Source of the DNA: Bacteroidales bacterium UBA3382
Lineage (GTDB): Bacteria > Bacteroidota > Bacteroidia > Bacteroidales > UBA932
Direction: 5' to 3'
Assembly: GCA_002358965.1 (NCBI GenBank)
Contig: DEPW01000090.1
Coordinates: forward strand, 1-18,719
Length of the DNA stretch: 18,719 nt
Part shown: positions 1 through 7,386 of the stretch, piece after piece
Layout: every line of letters starts with the position of its first letter
Numbering within the stretch: the stretch's first letter is position 1
The notes under the pieces: model-generated
What the model was told of the DNA's origin: nothing
Seen by the model: only the letters and a program-made list of their open reading frames with translations
Database searches by the model: none
Made by a program: the position numbers and the translations under genes

Positions 1-27
1 GATTACTATGGCGGTCTGTGCGTCCAT
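1..27 (-). CDS. Probable FeoB-associated small membrane protein, N-terminal fragment (runs off left edge)
   Basis: An ATG overlaps the feoAB stop codon in a TGATG arrangement on the minus strand (stop at 29-27, ATG at 27-25). It opens a frame with no stop for the nine codons left in the window, reading M-D-A-Q-T-A-I-V-I. A short polar start followed by a hydrophobic run suits the small single-span, Cys-rich FeoB-associated proteins often encoded right after feoB in Bacteroidota. The stop-start overlap suggests translational coupling with feoAB. The family assignment is inference from position; nine residues cannot prove it. The alternative is a chance ATG. Confidence 0.42.
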
Positions 28-2366
28 CAGATGATCCATGTGGTTACGAGCATTCCCAGCCAGGCGACGATCCATGCCGCTGCGGTATTGTATATTACGG
101 AAAATGCTCCCCATTTCCAGCTCCCCGATTCATTCGAAATGGCTGATACTGTCGCTATGCACGGGCAGTATAGCAGGATGAATATCATGAACGCTACAGC
201 CGAAGGCAGGGTGAAATCTCCCGACGCCAGCAATTTTTCCGAAAGATTGTCTCCTCCTTCTTCTTCGGAATTGTACAGTACCCCGAGGGTGGAAGCCACT
301 ACTTCCTTTGCCGGTACTCCGGCTACGAGCGCCACTGCGGCTTTCCAGTCGAGTCCGAGAGGTCTGAGCACAGGCTCTATTCCGCGTCCGAGCCTGTCGA
401 GGTATGAATAATGTTCCTGCCCCGTTGCGGCAGACTGCGCGTCCTGTCTCGGGAAATAGCTGAGGAACCAGACTGCAATCGATGCGATGAGGATTACGCC
501 TCCGATTTTCTTGAGATATTGTTCGCTCCTGTCCCACATGTGCCTCAAGGTGGCGGCGGCGGTCGGAATCCTGTAAGGCGGCAGTTCCATGACAAAAGGT
601 GTCTCGTCTTTTCCGAAAACGAGTTTCCGGAGAAGTTTGGCAGTCAGAACGGCTATGGCCGCTCCGAGCAGATACAGCAGGAACAGGGCCGTCCCTGCGT
701 GTTTCGGGAAGAATGTCCCGGCAAGCACTATGAAGACGGGAAGCCTTGCGCTGCAAGACATGAACGGATTGATGAGTATGGTGATGAGCCTGCTGCTGCG
801 GCTCTCGATGGTACGGGTGGCCATTATGGCAGGTACATTGCAGCCGAATCCCATGATCAGAGGGATGAAGGATTTGCCGTGCAGCCCCATCTTGTGCATG
901 AGTTTGTCCATTATGAAGGCGGCCCTTGCCATGTAGCCCGAATCTTCCATCAGCGAAATGAACATGTACAGGATGAGTATCTGCGGCAGGAAGACCAGCA
1001 CGGAACCGACACCGCCGATGATGCCGTCGACCAGAAGGTCTTTCAGCATCCCGTCGGACATTATGCCGGAAAGCCAGTTTCCGAGCCATGCCATCCCTGA
1101 TTCGATCCAGGCCTGGGGATAAGCCCCTATGTTGAAAGTCGCCCAGAACATAAGCCACATCAACAGCAGGAATATAGGGAAACCCAGCCAGCGGCCGGTC
1201 ACAATGCGGTCTATCGACGAACTCTTCTTCTCGGCGGGCTGTTTTGCAGGAACATAGGTTTCCTGCAACGCTCCTGAAATGAAACCGTATTTTTCATCGG
1301 TAAGGGCGGTCTCGACATCATCGTTCAGCAGCCTTTCTATGTTTTTGGAGGCTTTTGCGGCGTCCTCTTCCCATTTGACGCTGTCTTTGCATCGCGAGAG
1401 GAGCTTCGTTATTTCCTTGTCTTTCTCAAGGAGCTTGATGGCCCAGTATCTCGGCGGAAAATATTTCGGAAGGTCTTCGGAGGCCTTCATTTCGGCGGAG
1501 AGGTTCTTTATTTCCTGCTCTATGACGGCTGAGTGGTTGATATGGATATGGCGGACGCGGCTGTCTTTGCCTTCATAGACATCGATGATCGTATCCAGCA
1601 AATCCTCAAGGCCTTTGCCGTTTCTGGCCACTACGGGCACTGCCGGGACTCCGAGCATCTTTCCGAGCTGTTCGTAATCGAGCCTGGCCCCGCTCGCTTC
1701 AAGCTCGTCGTACATGTTAAGGGCCATCACCATGCTGTGGCTGATGTCTATCAGCTCCGTGGTAAGGTAAAGGTTCCTTTCGATGTTGGAGGCGGCAACC
1801 ACATTCACTATCACATCAGGGTCCCGTTCGACTATGTGCTTGCGGACATAGAGCTCTTCGGGCGTATATGCCGAAAGTGCGTATGTGCCGGGGAGGTCGG
1901 TGACCGTAAAGCGGTAGCCTTTGTATTTGAATGTCCCGTTTTTGGATTCGACTGTAACTCCGCTGTAATTGCCGACATGCTCGTGTCCGCCGGACAGATG
2001 GTTGAAAAGGGAGGTCTTGCCGCAGTTGGGATTTCCCACGAGCGCTATCGATATGTCCGGGCCTTTCCTGTCGTATTCCCTCTCTATGTCGTTGTCTTCG
2101 GTGGTGCCGGTATTGCCTGCGGAGTTCCCCCCGTATCCTTCGTTTCCGGTAAAGACTTCGATCATGGAGGCTTCGCTTTTGCGCAACGATACTTCGTAGC
2201 CCATTATGTCGTATTTCACTGGGTCGTTGAGCGGTGCGTTGAGTACGGGAGTCACCTTTTTGCCCCTTACGAACCCCATCTCCATTATTCTTTTGCGGAA
2301 TCCGCCATAACCGTTTACTTTCATTATTATGGCGGACTGCCCGTTCTTCAGTTCAGACAATTTCAT
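27..2366 (-). CDS. feoB: Fused FeoA-FeoB ferrous iron transporter
   Basis: GTP-dependent Fe(II) uptake protein of the inner membrane, with FeoA fused to the N-terminus (779 aa). Residues 1-73 form the SH3-like FeoA domain. A Gly/Asn/Thr-rich, acidic linker (about 74-103) leads to the G-protein domain: G1 GNPNCGKTS (111-119), G2 Thr in VTVE (137-140), G3 DLPG (157-160), G4 NMYD (217-220) and a G5-like ARNGKG (247-252). A helical region follows, then the membrane domain from about 393, which carries the family motifs GFGCNVPAIMATR (507-519) and CPCIAT (734-739). The protein is complete and full length for a fused form. FeoAB fusions are well known in Bacteroidales and act in anaerobic iron uptake. 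The gene is divergent from serS across a promoter region with a dyad. The start at 2366 is ATG and directly begins the conserved FeoA fold. Confidence 0.97.
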   Translation of the reverse strand: MKLSELKNGQSAIIMKVNGYGGFRKRIMEMGFVRGKKVTPVLNAPLNDPVKYDIMGYEVSLRKSEASMIEVFTGNEGYGGNSAGNTGTTEDNDIEREYDRKGPDISIALVGNPNCGKTSLFNHLSGGHEHVGNYSGVTVESKNGTFKYKGYRFTVTDLPGTYALSAYTPEELYVRKHIVERDPDVIVNVVAASNIERNLYLTTELIDISHSMVMALNMYDELEASGARLDYEQLGKMLGVPAVPVVARNGKGLEDLLDTIIDVYEGKDSRVRHIHINHSAVIEQEIKNLSAEMKASEDLPKYFPPRYWAIKLLEKDKEITKLLSRCKDSVKWEEDAAKASKNIERLLNDDVETALTDEKYGFISGALQETYVPAKQPAEKKSSSIDRIVTGRWLGFPIFLLLMWLMFWATFNIGAYPQAWIESGMAWLGNWLSGIMSDGMLKDLLVDGIIGGVGSVLVFLPQILILYMFISLMEDSGYMARAAFIMDKLMHKMGLHGKSFIPLIMGFGCNVPAIMATRTIESRSSRLITILINPFMSCSARLPVFIVLAGTFFPKHAGTALFLLYLLGAAIAVLTAKLLRKLVFGKDETPFVMELPPYRIPTAAATLRHMWDRSEQYLKKIGGVILIASIAVWFLSYFPRQDAQSAATGQEHYSYLDRLGRGIEPVLRPLGLDWKAAVALVAGVPAKEVVASTLGVLYNSEEEGGDNLSEKLLASGDFTLPSAVAFMIFILLYCPCIATVSAISNESGSWKWGAFSVIYNTAAAWIVAWLGMLVTTWII

Positions 2367-2396
2367 CTGCTAATCCGGCTTTGTTAAATTATTTCG

Positions 2397-2427
2397 CAAA
2401 ATAAATAATAAAAACGGAGAGTGCAAA
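2397..2427 (-). promoter_or_regulatory. Bacteroidota-type promoter of feoAB
   Basis: On the minus strand, TTTG at 2427-2424 is followed after exactly 19 bases by TTATTTTG at 2404-2397. This matches the Bacteroidota -33/-7 consensus (TTTG, about 19 bases, TAnnTTTG) with one mismatch in the -7 box. Transcription would start near 2391, giving a leader of about 25 bases before the feoAB ATG. The elements are seen directly; activity is inferred. Confidence 0.6.
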
Positions 2428-2437
2428 TCATAATTTG
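2424..2437. promoter_or_regulatory. Candidate operator dyad overlapping the feoAB -33 box
   Basis: CAAAT (2424-2428) and ATTTG (2433-2437) form a 5-bp inverted repeat around a 4-base centre. The left arm contains the -33 TTTG of the feoAB promoter read on the minus strand. A protein bound here would block that promoter, as expected for iron-dependent repression (Fur or DtxR type). The dyad is short and AT-rich, so it could be chance. It does not clearly match a known Fur box. Confidence 0.3.
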
Positions 2438-2447
2438 TGGTTATTAG

Positions 2448-2480
2448 TTGCATTTTAATGCTAAATAATGACTACCTTTA
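2448..2480 (+). promoter_or_regulatory. Probable promoter of serS-ruvC
   Basis: TACCTTTA at 2473-2480 is a one-mismatch version of the Bacteroidota -7 box TAnnTTTG. An upstream TTG at 2448-2450 could serve as a weak -33, but its spacing of 22 bases is longer than the usual 19. The start site would be near 2486, about 19 bases before the serS ATG. The -7 box position is good and the -33 poor, so confidence is moderate. Confidence 0.42.
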
Positions 2481-2504
2481 CGGGTTAAAATTTGGATTCT
2501 ACAT

Positions 2505-3776
2505 ATGCTTACACTTAAATTGTTGGGCGAGCGTCCTGATTATGTGATTGAAAGGCTCGCCGTAAAAGGGTTCGATGCAAAAGAGATAGTGGGCAGGATC
2601 AACGCTCTCAATGCCAACAGGAAGGCCTTGCAGGCGGAACTGGATACCTGTCTGTCAAGGCAGAAGCAGCTGGCTTCGCAGATAGGAAGCCTGATGAAGC
2701 AGGGCGACAAGGCCCGTGCCGAGGAGGTCAAAGGCGAGGTGGCAGCCCTCAAGGACAGGTCCAAATCTTTGGAAAGACAGTCGGAGGAAAACAATTCCGA
2801 ACTCGAGTCCCTGATAGTGCTGTTGCCTAACATCCCTGCCGAGATAGTCCCTCATGGACTGACGGCCGAAGACAATGTAGTGGTCCGGACGGGCAATGCG
2901 ATACCGGAGCTCGGCGAAGGCGCTCTGCCCCATTGGGAACTTGCTTCCAAATACGGAATCATAGACTTCGACCTCGGTGTGAAGGTTACCGGAGCGGGAT
3001 TCCCTGTATACAAAGGCAAAGGGGCGCGCCTGCAGAGGGCTTTGATCAACTTCTTCCTCGATATCAATACGAAGGCCGGCTATCTTGAAATCGAGCCTCC
3101 TGTCATGGTCAACGAGGCCTCAGGCTTCGCTACGGGCCAGCTTCCGGACAAGGAAGGGCAGATGTACCATGCTGACCTGGACAATTTTTACATGATACCT
3201 ACCGCCGAAGTGCCTGTGACCAATCTATACAGGAACACCATAGTGTCCAAAGCCGATTTTCCGATAAGGCTGACGGCATATACCCCTTGTTTCAGAAGAG
3301 AGGCCGGTTCCTATGGAAAGGATGTCAGAGGACTCAACAGGCTGCATCAGTTCGACAAGGTGGAAATAGTGCGCATAGACGATCCGGAGCGTTCGTATCA
3401 GGCTCTCGACGAGATGGTAGCCCATGTGGAAGGCATAGTCAGGAGTCTCGGGCTGCCGTACCGCATCGTGAGGCTTTGCGGCGGGGATATGAGTTTCACC
3501 TCCGCTCTGACATATGATTTCGAAGTGTATTCGGCGGCCCAGGGAAGGTGGCTCGAAGTAAGCTCGGTGTCCAATTTCGAGTCATATCAGGCCAACAGGC
3601 TGAAGCTCAGGTTCAAGGACGATGGCGGGAAAATGCAGCTCGCCCATACTCTGAACGGAAGCTCTCTCGCGTTGCCGCGAATCGTCGCCGCCCTTCTTGA
3701 AAACAATCAGAGCCCGGCCGGAATCCGTATTCCGGATGTGCTCGTTCCGTATACGGGATTCAGTATCATAGACTGA
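2505..3776 (+). CDS. serS: Seryl-tRNA synthetase
   Basis: Class II aminoacyl-tRNA synthetase that charges tRNA-Ser in the cytoplasm (423 aa, the normal length). Residues about 30-105 are the long antiparallel coiled coil that grips the tRNA variable arm, rich in Lys, Glu and Gln. The catalytic core follows: a motif 1 region around GYLEIEPPV (192-200), the serine-binding loop with TAE (233-235), motif 2 starting FRREAGSYG (263-271), and motif 3 NGSSLALPRIVAALLENNQ (384-402) with its invariant Arg392. All expected elements are present and in order. The ATG at 2505 begins the usual short N-terminal segment (MLTLKLL). It is followed by ruvC after 11 bases, so the two are probably cotranscribed. 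Confidence 0.98.
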   Translation: MLTLKLLGERPDYVIERLAVKGFDAKEIVGRINALNANRKALQAELDTCLSRQKQLASQIGSLMKQGDKARAEEVKGEVAALKDRSKSLERQSEENNSELESLIVLLPNIPAEIVPHGLTAEDNVVVRTGNAIPELGEGALPHWELASKYGIIDFDLGVKVTGAGFPVYKGKGARLQRALINFFLDINTKAGYLEIEPPVMVNEASGFATGQLPDKEGQMYHADLDNFYMIPTAEVPVTNLYRNTIVSKADFPIRLTAYTPCFRREAGSYGKDVRGLNRLHQFDKVEIVRIDDPERSYQALDEMVAHVEGIVRSLGLPYRIVRLCGGDMSFTSALTYDFEVYSAAQGRWLEVSSVSNFESYQANRLKLRFKDDGGKMQLAHTLNGSSLALPRIVAALLENNQSPAGIRIPDVLVPYTGFSIID

Positions 3777-3787
3777 TATTCGGAAAA

Positions 3788-4348
3788 TTGGAAACGGCAG
3801 GACAGAGGATAATCATGGGGATAGATCCCGGAACCAACATTCTGGGTTTCGGGGTCGTCCTTGCCGACAGACGGAAAGTCCATTATGTGGACATGGGGGT
3901 AGTGGACTTGCGCAGGACGAAGGGGCATTTTGAAAAATTGCATACGGTCTTTACCGAAGTCGGCGCTTTGATAGACCGTTATTCCCCCGACGACCTTTCG
4001 ATCGAAGCCCCGTTTTACGGTAAGAATATCCAGGTGATGCTGAAACTCGGGCGCGCACAGGGAATGGCCATTGCCGCCGCTTTTTCACGGGGCGTGCCTG
4101 TCTTCGAATATGCCCCGCGCAAGGCGAAGATGGCCATAACGGGAGTCGGTTCTGCGTCCAAAGAACAGGTGTCGCTGATCCTCCAGAAGACTCTCGGCGT
4201 GGAATTCACCCCGCAATTCCTTGATGCTACCGATGCCCTCGCCCTGGCGATGTGCCATTTTTACCAGCTGACAAACCCGTTGTCTTCAGATACGGCCAGC
4301 ACTGACTGGAAGAGTTTCATCGCATCTAATCCAGACAGGGTCGTGTGA
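3788..4348 (+). CDS. ruvC: Crossover junction endodeoxyribonuclease RuvC
   Basis: Holliday-junction resolvase that cuts four-way junctions with RuvAB during recombinational repair (186 aa). Catalytic acidic residues are visible: Asp13 in GIDPGT, Glu73 in SIEAPFYG, and Asp146 and Asp149 in DATDALALA, corresponding to E. coli Asp7, Glu66, Asp138 and Asp141. The basic loop RKAKMAITGVG (111-121) and SASKEQV match the DNA-contacting segment. The chosen start is a TTG at 3788. The next in-frame ATG (3815) would begin at MGIDPG and remove most of the first beta strand that carries the catalytic Asp, so the TTG is preferred. It follows serS by 11 bases, and no hairpin separates them. Confidence 0.95.
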   Translation: METAGQRIIMGIDPGTNILGFGVVLADRRKVHYVDMGVVDLRRTKGHFEKLHTVFTEVGALIDRYSPDDLSIEAPFYGKNIQVMLKLGRAQGMAIAAAFSRGVPVFEYAPRKAKMAITGVGSASKEQVSLILQKTLGVEFTPQFLDATDALALAMCHFYQLTNPLSSDTASTDWKSFIASNPDRVV

Positions 4349-4424
4349 GGATTTAAACCATATCGCATTTCCGTAGTCTAAAGGAAAGTTGTTTTTTAAT
4401 AGTTTGCAGAAACTTTGATATAGC

Positions 4425-7385
4425 ATGAAAGCCAGACTCGTTTTAACTGTAGCTTTGTTCTTCATAATCTTTTTCCCTGCATCGGCGCAGAAGGGTGCCA
4501 TAGTGAAGATGTCCTTCACCGATTCCAAGACAGGGGCTCCCGTAGAGTTCGCTACTGTGACTCTCACGGTAAAAGGAGAGACTTCCATATACAAGTACAT
4601 GCTGACCGGCCCTGACGGTGCCGTTGCGTTCAGCAGCATCCCTTATGGCACTTACCTTGTCAAGTGCGATCTTATGGGCTATGAAAGTTTCAGCCGGGAA
4701 GTCAAGGTGGACAGGTCCGAAGTCGCCCTCGGCAATTTCAAGATGAACCAGGACGTAAATGTGCTCGATGGCGCGGTAGTGTCCGCCGTCGGAAATCCCA
4801 TAACCATCAAGAAAGACACTATCGAGTATACCGCGTCGTCTTTCAAGACTACCGACAATGACATGCTCGAGGATCTGCTGAAGAAGCTTCCCGGCGTAGA
4901 GGTGGATACCGACGGTACGATTACGGCCAACGGCGAGACGATTACGAAAATCACGATAGACGGAAGGACATTTTTCCTCGATGACCCTCAGCTGGCGGCA
5001 AAGAACATCCCTGCAAACATCATCAACAAGGTGAAGGTCCTTGAAAAAAAATCCGAACAGGCCGAGTTCACCGGTATCAGCGACGGTAACGAAGAGACAG
5101 TAATCGATCTGAGCATCAAGCCCGGGATGATGGACGGCTGGTTCGGCAACATATCGGCAGGGGGCGGCCTCGACCTGATGAAGAGCGTGGATGCCGATGG
5201 TGCCGCTTCGTGGCAGACAGATCCGCGCTGGCAAGGAGGCGCGATGGTCGCAAATTTTTCCGAGGACATGCAGTTAAGTGTGATAGTCAATGCCAACAAT
5301 ACCAACAACCGAGGCTTTAACGACATTTCGAACGGAATGATGTCCACCATGCGAGGCGGCCGCGGAATGGGCCGCGGTGTCGGCGGAGGCTGGGGCAGGA
5401 ACGGTATCACCACTTCGTGGATGGCCGGCGCGAACGGCAACTTCAATCTGCTTGACGACAAGATGGAGCTCGGCGGCAACTACATGTACGGCGGCTCGAT
5501 GCAGGAAGTCGAAGAGGATGTTTCCAAGACCACTTTCAAGACCGACGGGACTTCGTTGCTGTACAATGAGGACGGTTACAGTTTCACCCGCAGCGACGGA
5601 CACCGTTTCGGCATAGAGCTGGATCATAAGTTTACCGAAAACACATCGATATTTTTCCGTCCTCAATTCAATTTCGGGTCCGGATATTTCAAAGAGACTT
5701 CGGAATACTCGACAGATACGGACATTTCCGCCATATCAGGGAATCCGTCCGACATACTCGGCAGCAATTACGGCAGCAGCATTACGGACGGATACAACAA
5801 ATCCTGGCAGGCAAGAGGCTTCTTCCTGTTCAGGCAGAGGCTGGGCAAGCCTGGCAGGACTTTGTCTTTGAGTCTGGACTACAATTTCAGTGAAAACAAC
5901 ATGGACGGCATCAACCGCTCCGAGACGACTACATTGCTGTATGACGACAATTATGCAAGCCTTGGCAAAGAGCCGGAGGAAGTCATCGACCAGCAATATT
6001 TCCAGTATGAGAGCGGAAGCAGGCTGGGAGGCCGCTTCTCATACACCGAACCGCTGTACAAGCAGAGGCTTTTCCTCGAAGCGACTTACTCCGTAAACTG
6101 GAGCCGTTCATACAGCGTCAACAATACATACAATTTCGACAAGGTTTCAGGGATGTATGACGAAACTCCGGATCCGGTATATTCGAGCGAACTCATTAAC
6201 GAGTACATAGACCAGAGGGCCGGCGTGAACCTCCAATGGCAGAAGGACGGGACTGTGTTCGCGCTGGGTGCTTCGCTGCAGCCGAACCATACCATGAATA
6301 CGACGACTTCGCAAGGTGTGACGACACCTACGGATTACAAAGTGTTGAATTGGTCGCCTACGGCGCGCATAGACTGGAGGCCGAAGGACGGCACTTTCTT
6401 CAGGCTGTTCTATATGGGGTATTCGGATCAGCCTTCCTCGACCCAGCTGCAACCGTCGATGAATGTGTCCAACCCTTTGCTGATAACCCTCGGTAACAAC
6501 GGACTTAATCCTACCTTCAACCACATGTTGCGCGGACATTTCAGGTACAGCGATAGCGAGACCTTCCTCACCCTGAACGGCATGATAGGAGGTAATTATA
6601 CCGCCAACAGTGTCATCAACGCGACTTGGTATGACGATGCCGGCGTGCAGTATTCGATTCCGGTCAATTCGGAAGGCACCTACTCGGCGAACCTGCGTTT
6701 CATGATCAATTCGCCTATAGCGAAATCCAATTTTTCGATATCGGCGTTCACGAATGCGCGATACTCCAATTCGACAAGTTTCGTGGGGGCGTGGAACCAT
6801 CAGATAGACACCGAAGATTTCGTATACCAGGATTTCATTTCCGATTTTCAGGAGGCCTTCGAGGACGGAGAGTCTTTCGAAAGGAACAAGACCAATTCGC
6901 TGTCCGTTTCGCAGATGCTCCGTTTCACTTACAGGAATGACAATCTGGAAATCACGCTCGGGGCGCGTGCAAGGTACAATCAGGCCTGGTATTCGATCAA
7001 TACCGAGCAGAACACCACCACATGGAACAACAATGTCAACGCCTCGTTCACTTATTCGCTTCCTCTCGGCTTTACTCTTGCGACGGATGCGAGATACAAT
7101 TTCTACATAGGCTATGACGAAGGGTTCAATGAGCCTCAGCTGATTTGGAACGCCCATATAGACAAACTGCTGTTCAAAGACAAGTTCACTCTGTCCATCA
7201 GGGCTTACGATATCCTGAACCAGTCGAGGAACTTATACCGTACCACGACGGACAACTATGTGCAGGATACCCGTAACAATACCCTGGGCCGCTATATCAT
7301 CGTATCGCTGACTTACCGTTTCGGAGACTTCGGCAATGCAGGCGGTCCTCGCAGAGGCCCGATGGGACCTCCGCCTCGCCGATAG
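4425..7385 (+). CDS. TonB-receptor-like outer-membrane beta-barrel protein with CarboxypepD_reg-like N-terminus
   Basis: Large outer-membrane protein (986 aa). A Sec signal peptide ends near FFPASAQ (17-22). Residues about 24-108 form a CarboxypepD-regulatory-like Ig-fold domain; the segment about 120-230 (LLKKLPGVEV, KITIDGRTFF) is plug-like. The rest is rich in alternating aromatic strands and reads as a beta-barrel of the OMP_b-brl_3 type seen across Bacteroidota. The last strand, YIIVSLTYRF (957-966), looks like the barrel-insertion signal. It is followed by a 20-residue Gly/Pro/Arg-rich tail. A Gly/Arg-rich loop lies at 309-327. I see no TonB box and no SusD partner, so the substrate is unknown. 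It may be a transporter or a structural surface barrel. It follows ruvC after 76 bases with no convincing promoter. Confidence 0.85.
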   Translation: MKARLVLTVALFFIIFFPASAQKGAIVKMSFTDSKTGAPVEFATVTLTVKGETSIYKYMLTGPDGAVAFSSIPYGTYLVKCDLMGYESFSREVKVDRSEVALGNFKMNQDVNVLDGAVVSAVGNPITIKKDTIEYTASSFKTTDNDMLEDLLKKLPGVEVDTDGTITANGETITKITIDGRTFFLDDPQLAAKNIPANIINKVKVLEKKSEQAEFTGISDGNEETVIDLSIKPGMMDGWFGNISAGGGLDLMKSVDADGAASWQTDPRWQGGAMVANFSEDMQLSVIVNANNTNNRGFNDISNGMMSTMRGGRGMGRGVGGGWGRNGITTSWMAGANGNFNLLDDKMELGGNYMYGGSMQEVEEDVSKTTFKTDGTSLLYNEDGYSFTRSDGHRFGIELDHKFTENTSIFFRPQFNFGSGYFKETSEYSTDTDISAISGNPSDILGSNYGSSITDGYNKSWQARGFFLFRQRLGKPGRTLSLSLDYNFSENNMDGINRSETTTLLYDDNYASLGKEPEEVIDQQYFQYESGSRLGGRFSYTEPLYKQRLFLEATYSVNWSRSYSVNNTYNFDKVSGMYDETPDPVYSSELINEYIDQRAGVNLQWQKDGTVFALGASLQPNHTMNTTTSQGVTTPTDYKVLNWSPTARIDWRPKDGTFFRLFYMGYSDQPSSTQLQPSMNVSNPLLITLGNNGLNPTFNHMLRGHFRYSDSETFLTLNGMIGGNYTANSVINATWYDDAGVQYSIPVNSEGTYSANLRFMINSPIAKSNFSISAFTNARYSNSTSFVGAWNHQIDTEDFVYQDFISDFQEAFEDGESFERNKTNSLSVSQMLRFTYRNDNLEITLGARARYNQAWYSINTEQNTTTWNNNVNASFTYSLPLGFTLATDARYNFYIGYDEGFNEPQLIWNAHIDKLLFKDKFTLSIRAYDILNQSRNLYRTTTDNYVQDTRNNTLGRYIIVSLTYRFGDFGNAGGPRRGPMGPPPRR
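7340..7376. other. GC-rich bulged inverted repeat at the end of the beta-barrel gene
   Basis: AGGCGG plus TCC (7340-7348) can pair with GGA (7365-7367) and CCGCCT (7371-7376), leaving a 3-base bulge and a 16-base loop. It lies within the codons for the Gly/Pro/Arg tail, just before two stop codons separated by one base. No U-run follows, so it is not a standard intrinsic terminator. The repeat could simply reflect Gly and Pro codons. Confidence 0.25.
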
Positions 7386-7386
7386 G

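Noticed and set aside
1533..2387. 284-codon open frame on the plus strand, antisense to the FeoA and G domains
   Set aside because: It opposes conserved GTPase motifs and ends inside the feoAB upstream region. The predicted protein has no recognisable feature.
4388..4417. Possible promoter before the beta-barrel gene (GTTG, then AAACTTTG)
   Set aside because: The -7 match has two mismatches, the spacing is off, and the transcript would have almost no leader. Another candidate, ATAGTTTG at 4399-4406, has no -33 partner. Read-through from serS-ruvC is equally possible.
6147..7157. 336-codon open frame on the minus strand, antisense to the barrel gene
   Set aside because: The plus-strand frame is a complete signal-peptide/plug/barrel protein. 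The antisense product is Arg/Val/Ile-rich, as expected from reversed barrel codons.
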